A stretch of 64,000 nt of DNA. Origin: PALSA-968 sp964387075 (GTDB lineage Bacteria; Bacteroidota; Bacteroidia; B-17B0; Aurantibacillaceae). The position numbers and the translations under genes were made by a program. The notes under the pieces were generated by a model that did not search any database, was not told where the DNA came from, and saw only the letters and a program-made list of their open reading frames with translations. The stretch spans positions 248,001 to 312,000 of the forward strand of contig CAYLVB010000003.1 of NCBI GenBank assembly GCA_964387075.1, written 5' to 3'. Of the stretch, positions 57,610-64,000 are shown in pieces; positions within the stretch are counted from its first letter, which is position 1, and each line of letters starts with the position of its first letter.

Positions 57610-60600
57610 ATGAAATCGAAGATTCACGCATTCAATAACTCAAAATTTTTCACCATGCGTAAAAATAATTTACTGACAGGCACCTTATTTGTTTTGTTTT
57701 TCGTTTTTATATCCGGGAAACTGGGAGCCCAGTGCTATGCGCCCAGCGCCCAGGCCTCTAACGTGCAGGTTACTTATAAATCAACATCCGGAACAGCGGC
57801 TACAATTTCGTGGAATCGCGGAAGCGGAGATTATTGCCTGGTTACTATCCGCCCTACCAGCACAAGTTACTACGGCCCGCCCAGCTCAACAACCACAAAT
57901 TATGCTTCATCGGCCAACTACGGAAATGGCGCTAACCTGGGAGGATCAACATACGTGGTATATGATGGCACGGGAAGTTCTGTATATGTTACGGGCTTGA
58001 CGCCTAACACGCTTTATTACGCGTACGTTTATGAGTATAATTCCTGTACGATATTCAGCACAACGTATTATTATAACACCAGCACATCGGGCAACAACGA
58101 GGGATTTTCAACGCTTGAGGCTCCACCCAGTTCATGTGGCTCAATTACATCAGCCAGCTCGATCACGGGATCCTCGGCCAACATAAATTTTGCTGCGGGC
58201 GGAGGAAGCGGACGCTTTCTTTTCATTGGCCCAAACACACTGAGCCCGTCAACCTATCCAGCCGACGGATATCACTATGCTACTTCGGCAAGCTATGGCG
58301 GAGGCTATTACTTTGGAAATTCCTATTATGGCATGTATAATGGCTCGGGAACCAGCGCATCTATTAGCGGGCTTGCCGGCGCTACCACCTATCGCGTTTA
58401 CGATTACGAATACACGAACGGTAGCTATCCTACCTATTCAACATTTGATTATAACACGAAGAATTACACTTCCTGCGGCAGTTATACATTCAATACAACC
58501 AACGTTCCGCCAACCATTAACGCGATCTCTAATTACACGGTTTGCCAGGATGTAGGCACACAAACCGTTGCCCTCGCCGGCATAGGAGACGGGTCTACCA
58601 ACGAAAATCAAACGATCAGCATCACGGCCACCTCCAGTAACACTACGCTGATGCCCAACCCCACGATCACCTATACCAGCCCCGGCACCACCGGAACTTT
58701 GAACTATAAGCCCAACGCGGGCCAATTCGGAACTACTATTATTACTGTTACTGCAAATGATAACTGGACGGTAAACAACACAACTGTACGAACTTTCACC
58801 ATTACCGTACTGCCAAAACCGGGAGCGGCCGGCGCCATCAGCGGAAGCTCACCGATCTGTGCTGGACTTACCAACCAATCTTACAGCATCGCCGCAACAA
58901 CCAACACAACAGGGTATACATGGCAAGTGCCCGCAGGATTTACGGTAACCGCGGGAGGTACTACGAACAGCATGACCGTTGCAACCACTTCGCTCACTAC
59001 TTCCGGTACCATGACCGTTTACGCGGTCAATACAAACGGTTGTGGGAACGGAACACCCGCTACAAGAACGATACAGGTAGATGCCCAGCCATCTGCGCCT
59101 AACGCGGGTCCTGATCAATTAACCGTTTGCGGAACTTCCGCTATCCTGAATGCCACCGCGGTTACAACACCCGAATCGGGCACCTGGGCATGGTTAAGCG
59201 GAACGCCTGTTCCTTCTATCGGAACAACAACCGTGAACAGCACCTCCATCAGCGGCTTAACCGGCCCAACAGCAACTTATAAATATACCTGGACCGTTAC
59301 CCGCGCGGGCAGCGTTTGTCCTTCGAAAACAGATACAGTTACCATTGCAACAGATTGGAACAACATCGCGTGTCAACCTGCCGCCGATTTTGGGTATAGT
59401 CCAACCAGCGACGTTGCCGCAAATAAAGTATGTGTGAACACGGCCGTAAACTTTACCGACCTTTCTGTTAGTGCCAACCAGTGGCAGTGGGATTTCGAAT
59501 ATTCGGGCGGAGCACCCGTTTTCAGTTCCACCACACAAAACCCAAGTTATACGTATACAACTACCGGCACCTATACAGTTTACTTACGGATCTGGAGCAA
59601 CGCCACCAGCCAGTTCTATAATACCACCAAAGCTATTGAGGTAATAGGAGCTCCCGCTACTCCGGGTACGATCTTCGGAACCAACAGCGGGATTTGCCAG
59701 GGAAGTTCAAGCCAATATGTGTATTCCACATCGGGCGTTACCAATGCAACCGGCTATAACTGGACCACGCCAACCGGTGTAAATATTGACGCTTATCCTT
59801 CTGCAACTTCTATAGCCGCTTCTTACAGTACAAATGCCGTAAGCGGAAATATTACGGTTTCGGCAAGTAATTCTTGCGGAACCAGCGGGCTTTCTACGTA
59901 TTCGGTTACAGTAAGTCCTTTACCAAATTCAAATGGAAATGGGATCTCGGGACTAGCTTCGGTTTGTGAAGGACAGAATGGGGTTGTGTTCACCATGAGC
60001 GGGTATAGCAACGCATCTTCTTATACATGGACCGACCTTGCGGGAACACAAACAACGGGCACAGCTTCTTATACGGTGAACATTCCTTTGGGCGCTGTGA
60101 GCGGCTCTATTTCTGTTTTTGGAACGAATACATGTGGTGACGGAGATCTTGTAACAATGCCGCTCACCGTTAATCCATTGCCGGGCCCAGCAACAATGGT
60201 GTCGGGTCCTGCAAGCGCAAACATTTGTCCCGCACCGGGGGCATTCATGTTCACCGTGAACGCCGTTCCAAATGCTTTAAGTTATAACTGGACAATTCCG
60301 GCCAACACCACCATTACCGGCGGAAACGGAAGGGATACGATCATGTTGACCTTAGGCGCAATAACCGGCGGCACACATACGCTTACTGTTTACGGGATCA
60401 ATAACTGCGGAAATGGTACAGCGGGATCTACCACCATCACGGTAAACACACCGGAAGCCCCGCAGATATGTATGGTTACGGTTGACGACAGCAGTTCGCA
60501 CAATATCATCTATTGGGATAAATCACCGATCATACACGCCGACAGCTTCCGCATTTACCGTGAGGATGCTACCAACGTTTACACGCAGATCGGAACTGTG

Positions 60601-61317
60601 CACTATAACTCATTGAGCGAATTCCACGATTATGATTCTATCGCTAATCCAAACGTAACTACCAAGCGCTACAAGATCGCTTCGGTTGACAGCTGCGGAA
60701 ATGAAAGCGTGTGGAGCCCTTATCACAATACGATTTATATTACCGATAACGGTGTGGGGCAATTCTCCTGGGCTAACCTATACACCATTGAAGGCGGCCC
60801 AAATCCTGTGAGCCAGTATGAATTGTGGGTTGACTCATTGAATGATGGCAACTGGGCGCTACGCGCCTCTACAGCAGGAACTCAACAGGTGATCAATGAT
60901 ATTTATTACGCGAACTACGCGGGTGTTGCTAATTGGAGAGTAGAAACAGTATGGGGAATTAGCTGTACACCTACTAACCGTATGAGCGGCGGAAATGGAA
61001 CACAGGGAACCGTTGTAAAGTCAAAATCAAATATCACGAATAACCGTACGCAAACCACCGGCATCAACAACGGAACAGTTGCCGGCCTTCATGTTTATCC
61101 TAACCCAACCACGGGCCTCATCAATGTACGATTGGGCAGCGCAACGAAGGCAACCGTGCGTATTACAGGATTATTAGGCCAGGTAGTGTATGAACAGAAC
61201 CTTACGAATGCCAACGGGGTGCATTCGGTGGATATGAGCTCGTTCGAAAGCGGCTCTTACATCATCCAGATCATAACGGATAAAGGCACCGGAACACAAA
61301 AGATCGTGAAGCAATAA
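57610..61317 (+). CDS. large secreted fibronectin/PKD-repeat protein with T9SS domain
   Basis: 1235 aa from ATG 57610; an in-frame ATG at 57655 gives a shorter, more typical signal peptide (MRKNNLLTGTLFVLFFVFIS) and is a fair alternative. Two fibronectin III-like units near the N-terminus (about 45-300), with NLYxAYVYEYN and YRVYDYEYTNG motifs, are followed by PKD/Ig-like repeats (about 300-940) including a PKD with WQWDFEYSGG and YTYTTTGTYTVYLRI. The shared T9SS-protein module lies at about 945-1150 (ADSFRIYRE, ANWRVETVWGISC, KSKSNITNNR). Sorting domain at 1155-1235 (VYPNPTTGLINVRLG to TQKIVKQ). Predicted surface adhesin. Confidence 0.85.
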   Translation: MKSKIHAFNNSKFFTMRKNNLLTGTLFVLFFVFISGKLGAQCYAPSAQASNVQVTYKSTSGTAATISWNRGSGDYCLVTIRPTSTSYYGPPSSTTTNYASSANYGNGANLGGSTYVVYDGTGSSVYVTGLTPNTLYYAYVYEYNSCTIFSTTYYYNTSTSGNNEGFSTLEAPPSSCGSITSASSITGSSANINFAAGGGSGRFLFIGPNTLSPSTYPADGYHYATSASYGGGYYFGNSYYGMYNGSGTSASISGLAGATTYRVYDYEYTNGSYPTYSTFDYNTKNYTSCGSYTFNTTNVPPTINAISNYTVCQDVGTQTVALAGIGDGSTNENQTISITATSSNTTLMPNPTITYTSPGTTGTLNYKPNAGQFGTTIITVTANDNWTVNNTTVRTFTITVLPKPGAAGAISGSSPICAGLTNQSYSIAATTNTTGYTWQVPAGFTVTAGGTTNSMTVATTSLTTSGTMTVYAVNTNGCGNGTPATRTIQVDAQPSAPNAGPDQLTVCGTSAILNATAVTTPESGTWAWLSGTPVPSIGTTTVNSTSISGLTGPTATYKYTWTVTRAGSVCPSKTDTVTIATDWNNIACQPAADFGYSPTSDVAANKVCVNTAVNFTDLSVSANQWQWDFEYSGGAPVFSSTTQNPSYTYTTTGTYTVYLRIWSNATSQFYNTTKAIEVIGAPATPGTIFGTNSGICQGSSSQYVYSTSGVTNATGYNWTTPTGVNIDAYPSATSIAASYSTNAVSGNITVSASNSCGTSGLSTYSVTVSPLPNSNGNGISGLASVCEGQNGVVFTMSGYSNASSYTWTDLAGTQTTGTASYTVNIPLGAVSGSISVFGTNTCGDGDLVTMPLTVNPLPGPATMVSGPASANICPAPGAFMFTVNAVPNALSYNWTIPANTTITGGNGRDTIMLTLGAITGGTHTLTVYGINNCGNGTAGSTTITVNTPEAPQICMVTVDDSSSHNIIYWDKSPIIHADSFRIYREDATNVYTQIGTVHYNSLSEFHDYDSIANPNVTTKRYKIASVDSCGNESVWSPYHNTIYITDNGVGQFSWANLYTIEGGPNPVSQYELWVDSLNDGNWALRASTAGTQQVINDIYYANYAGVANWRVETVWGISCTPTNRMSGGNGTQGTVVKSKSNITNNRTQTTGINNGTVAGLHVYPNPTTGLINVRLGSATKATVRITGLLGQVVYEQNLTNANGVHSVDMSSFESGSYIIQIITDKGTGTQKIVKQ

Positions 61318-61335
61318 AAGATGACATAAAAAGTA

Positions 61336-61369
61336 ACCCCCGCCCCGAAAGAGCGGGGGTTTTTATTTT
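61336..61369 (+). terminator. rho-independent terminator, probably bidirectional
   Basis: ACCCCCGC/GCGGGGGT stem (61336-61343 with 61353-61360), then TTTTATTTT on the + strand and ACTTTTT on the - strand. It lies between the convergent stops at 61317 and 61369. Confidence 0.85.
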
Positions 61370-62115
61370 CAAAACTTCCCGAACAACCGTAAAAACTCTT
61401 CTTTTTTCCGATGCGCTATATCGATAGCGGTTTCGTTATACATCAAAACAACACTGTCGCTTTTCGTGTACTTTTTAATGAAGTTTAGGTTGATGATGTA
61501 GGACTTATGGCAACGGAAAAAAACAGAGGGATCCAAAATCTCTTCAAATTCCTTCAGATTCCTCGACGACATAAGGCGTTCGTTCTTCGATGTGTGAATA
61601 ACGGTGTAATTCAGATCTGCCTGGCAATAAATGATCTCGCCTGCGTTCAGGAAGGCGTATCCATCGGAAGTGGGAATGGCCAGTTTACTGAATGTATTTG
61701 ATAGATCTCCGATATTATTAAGCAAAACCTCGATCTTTTTCCGGTTTACAGAAAGACTTTTTTGCTGTATGAATTTTTTAACCGCTTCCTGTAATTCTTT
61801 ATAGTTTACAGGCTTCAGTAAATATTCGATACAGGAAGCCTTTATGGCTTTAAAAGCGTACTGCTCGTGCGCGGTAGTAAAAATTACACTAAAGGCAGGG
61901 GAAGGAAATTCCTTCAAAACATCAAACCCCGTTTTGTTTCCCAACTCAACGTCCAGGAATACAAGGTCGGGGGATGTTTCATGGATCAGCCGGGTTCCCT
62001 GCTCCACAGTAAGGGCTGTTCCTTCTAACCTGATGTCCTGACAGAATCGTGATAAAAGTCCGCTCAACACCTCGATGTTGTTCTTGTCGTCTTCTATGAT
62101 AACAGCGCGGATCAT
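61369..62115 (-). CDS. LytTR response regulator
   Basis: 248 aa. Receiver domain 1-120: acidic EDD (8-10), phospho-acceptor D55 (LVFLDVEL), FTTAHEQYAFKAIKA and the switch Lys in YLLKPVNYKEL. LytTR domain 140-245: EIIYCQADLNYTVIHT, SSRNLKEFEEIL, FFRCHKSYIINLNFI. It partners the sensor kinase encoded 15 bp upstream. Its own leaderless-type promoter (62121-62128) lies in that short gap. Confidence 0.92.
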   Translation of the reverse strand: MIRAVIIEDDKNNIEVLSGLLSRFCQDIRLEGTALTVEQGTRLIHETSPDLVFLDVELGNKTGFDVLKEFPSPAFSVIFTTAHEQYAFKAIKASCIEYLLKPVNYKELQEAVKKFIQQKSLSVNRKKIEVLLNNIGDLSNTFSKLAIPTSDGYAFLNAGEIIYCQADLNYTVIHTSKNERLMSSRNLKEFEEILDPSVFFRCHKSYIINLNFIKKYTKSDSVVLMYNETAIDIAHRKKEEFLRLFGKF

Positions 62116-62120
62116 AGGGC

Positions 62121-62128
62121 CAAAGATA
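62121..62128 (-). promoter_or_regulatory. -7 promoter element of LytTR regulator, leaderless spacing
   Basis: TATCTTTG on the - strand, 5 nt before the ATG at 62115, lying in the 15-bp gap between kinase and regulator. It suggests the regulator can be transcribed alone. Confidence 0.45.
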
Positions 62129-62130
62129 AA

Positions 62131-63978
62131 TTAAAATTCTTCGATCAACGGAAGGTGCAATACCACCTCTGTTCCGCCTCGTTCTTTGAGGTCATGGATC
62201 TGCAAATAATTTGTGGCGGGGCGCCCCTTTTTTTCAAATTCTGCCTTTATGCGGGATTCCAATAACAGCAGCGCTTTTGAGTTGCCCGGACTCTTTGTTG
62301 ATGGATCACGACCCGTGCCGTTATCCCTTACGTTTATCATCAACAACCCATCCGTTTTTTCAAACACAACCGAGACGCGCTTATCCCCTTTTTTATTGGC
62401 CAGCCCGTGCTTTACCGCATTCTCTACCAAAGGTTGTATCAGCATGGGAGGTAAAACAACCTGCTCTGCAACCAGGTCTTTGGCATCAATGGAGTAAGTT
62501 AGCCCTTCCAATAGCTCTTTCTCAAAGTTGAGATAACGATCAAGGTATTGGATCTCCTCCTCGAGGGTAATGTAACCCTTTAAGGAATTGTTGAGCGTGG
62601 CCCGCAACAAGGCACTTAACTGCTGTATGTGATCCAAAGTTCTGGTCTCATCTTTAAGCAATACAAATTTTTGAAGGGAATTAAGTGCGTTGAACAGAAA
62701 GTGTGGGTTCATCTGGCTGCTAAGCCGTGCAATCTGGGCTGCCTGTTCCTTCAGCTGCTCTGTTTTATTCTCTATCTCGGTTTTTTGCTTTGAAAGAAGC
62801 CGGTTGTGCTTTTGCTTGGTAAAATAGGCCCATAACGCAACAACCAGTAATACGAATGAGAGGCCCAATATCACAAGAAGGAAGCGCTGTTGTTTTTTAC
62901 GACTCTCGTTATCGGCGTTCAGGATCCGGATCTCATTGTCTTTTTTCTCTGTATCATAAAAAGTTTGCAACCTGCCTATTGCATCCGATTTGTCTTTGGT
63001 ATAAACCTGGTCCTTATAATACATAGCATCGGTAAAATCCAGGTAGGCTTTTTTATAATCGCCGGCCAGGGTATCGCAAAGTGAGAGCTCTTCATAAACA
63101 TTGAAAAGAAGTTCATTCGATCCGAGTTTTTCTGCAAGCCTGAGGCTGGCAAGGGCTTGTTCTCGCGCCTCCAGTGGTTTTTTTAGCTTCAGGTATATTT
63201 CTCCCAGGGCCAGGTAGCAAGAGGACAGATCATAATCATTGCCGGTTTCCTTGCACAGCGCAATAGCCGCGTTCACATTTTCAATAGCCCTATTGAACTC
63301 ATTTTTATACTGGTAGGCTACACTGATGTTAAGGAGGCTTGTGGCGAGCGATTGCTTGTCGTTCAATAAACGCTTTATTTGAAGTGCGCTAGAATAAAAA
63401 GTGATGGCCGAATCATACTCTTTTCTTCGTCGCATCACGCTCCCCATATTGTTGTAGAGCTGGGCCATATAATTGTTTTCACGGGTTAGGCGGCGTAATG
63501 CAAGCGCTTTCCGGTAGTTTTCCAGGGCTTTTTCAAAATCTTTCTGGTAATAATACATCACCCCAATATTTTGATAGACAGCAGCTTGGCCTTGAAGGTG
63601 CCCGATCTCTTCAAACAATTTAAGCCCTTTTAAAAAACACAGCGTGGCAGAGTCGGGCTTGCCTTTTACGTCATACAGGCTTCCGAGACGATTCAGGGCA
63701 AACCCTAACCATTTGGCACTGCCGGCATCCGTGCTTTTTTGAACCGAAGATTGCGCAAGATAGAAAGCACGATCGTCGTTTATCCCGGTGTAAATACGGC
63801 TTAGTTCTATCAGGGCGCTTATCTTTGAGGTATCAGGCCCACCGCCATTCAATAGAAGGTTAAGACTATCAAGCCGTTGCCTCTCCTGTGCCCTTAAAGC
63901 AAAAAAGGATATAACAAACGTGAAAAACAGGGTCTTGCGCCCTATTTTGCGATATTTACGATAATCCCCGGTGAGCAT
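62131..63978 (-). CDS. LytS-type sensor histidine kinase with TPR sensor region
   Basis: 615 aa. Signal/anchor FFTFVISFFALRAQ near residues 18-31; the first ATG (63978) and a later start at about 15 are both possible. Residues 35-335 hold about seven TPR units (YQNIGVMYYYQKDFEKALENYRKAL, YNNMGSVMRRRKEYDSAITFYSSAL in outline). One membrane helix at about 372-392 (LLVILGLSFVLLVVALWAYF), a coiled coil, then the His_kinase domain with H426 in SSQMNPHFLFNALNSLQ and HATPase at about 520-610 (QPLVENAVKHGL, NVRDNGTGRD). TPR-LytS/LytTR pairs are typical of Bacteroidota. It is the partner of the regulator downstream. Confidence 0.9.
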   Translation of the reverse strand: MLTGDYRKYRKIGRKTLFFTFVISFFALRAQERQRLDSLNLLLNGGGPDTSKISALIELSRIYTGINDDRAFYLAQSSVQKSTDAGSAKWLGFALNRLGSLYDVKGKPDSATLCFLKGLKLFEEIGHLQGQAAVYQNIGVMYYYQKDFEKALENYRKALALRRLTRENNYMAQLYNNMGSVMRRRKEYDSAITFYSSALQIKRLLNDKQSLATSLLNISVAYQYKNEFNRAIENVNAAIALCKETGNDYDLSSCYLALGEIYLKLKKPLEAREQALASLRLAEKLGSNELLFNVYEELSLCDTLAGDYKKAYLDFTDAMYYKDQVYTKDKSDAIGRLQTFYDTEKKDNEIRILNADNESRKKQQRFLLVILGLSFVLLVVALWAYFTKQKHNRLLSKQKTEIENKTEQLKEQAAQIARLSSQMNPHFLFNALNSLQKFVLLKDETRTLDHIQQLSALLRATLNNSLKGYITLEEEIQYLDRYLNFEKELLEGLTYSIDAKDLVAEQVVLPPMLIQPLVENAVKHGLANKKGDKRVSVVFEKTDGLLMINVRDNGTGRDPSTKSPGNSKALLLLESRIKAEFEKKGRPATNYLQIHDLKERGGTEVVLHLPLIEEF

Positions 63979-64000
63979 ACGTTAATCCGTGCTTTAGGCA

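Noticed and set aside
8933..61317. Long frames opposite or overlapping AsmA, the T9SS proteins, bamA and mnmG
   Set aside because: These are shadows of repetitive or strongly biased coding sequence. None has a promoter, homologous motif or sensible start, and each lies wholly inside a recognised gene.
1..64000. tRNA, rRNA or riboswitch genes
   Set aside because: I looked in the intergenic gaps and saw no cloverleaf with a T-loop GTTCNAN pattern, no rRNA and no recognisable riboswitch core.

Overview
The window is a chromosomal segment of a free-living member of the Bacteroidota (order not resolved, Flavobacteriales/Sphingobacteriales-like). The evidence is six proteins with Por (type IX) secretion C-terminal sorting domains, the TAnnTTTG promoter -7 element in front of many genes, near absence of Shine-Dalgarno sequences, a serine palmitoyltransferase-type enzyme, a BamA-OmpH pair, and family versions typical of that phylum (GreA-like protein, DUF6268, DUF1761).

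Layout. 1-8932 is a run of + strand genes: a 5'-truncated HTTM/DUF393 membrane protein, an RsmH-like rRNA methyltransferase, a SAM methyltransferase, a PKD/T9SS protein, a CtlX-type citrulline hydrolase, an acyltransferase-3, a START-like protein, a GreA-like protein and a flavoprotein. 8933-13065 carries AsmA and the serine palmitoyltransferase-like enzyme on the - strand. 13527-20347 is a + strand operon: nadA, a MORN protein, a seven-PAS histidine kinase and its LytTR regulator. 20482-28326 has a glycosidase, DUF1761, a tiny lipoprotein, mnmG, a methyltransferase, DUF6268, prmA and tpiA. Three parS-like centromere sites cluster at 24688-25810 beside mnmG, so this stretch is probably origin-proximal. 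28423-32396 holds an OppB-type permease, a class C serine hydrolase, a truncated haemoglobin and a propeller-like secreted protein; a palindrome-rich element with perfect 20-bp inverted ends fills the gap between the last two.

32547-43534 is hrpB followed by an accessory/defence region: two divergent AbiEii-type toxin-antitoxin pairs, a broken vsr gene, a nuclease-helicase of the DUF2075 class with a zinc-ribbon miniprotein, mobile mystery proteins A/B (HTH plus Fic), and HipBA. The blocks are bounded by imperfect direct repeats that copy the end or upstream region of a resident gene (hrpB 3' end, mmpB 3' end, uppS upstream region). No transposase or integrase is present. Core genes resume with uppS-bamA-ompH (43634-47500). 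A DUF559 nuclease gene follows inside a palindrome-ended element whose ends resemble the 230-bp element at 31244-31473. Downstream is a run of large T9SS-secreted proteins (48408-61317) interrupted by glyS, then a LytTR/LytS two-component system to the window end.

How it works together: core translation (RsmH-like, PrmA, MnmG, GlyS), envelope biogenesis (UppS, BamA, OmpH, AsmA) and adhesin/hydrolase export through T9SS are interleaved with a toxin-antitoxin-rich accessory island. At least nine genes have a TAnnTTTG-type box ending only 4-6 nt before the start codon, which predicts leaderless transcripts and fixes several start codons (hrpB GTG, tpiA ATG, DUF559 GTG).
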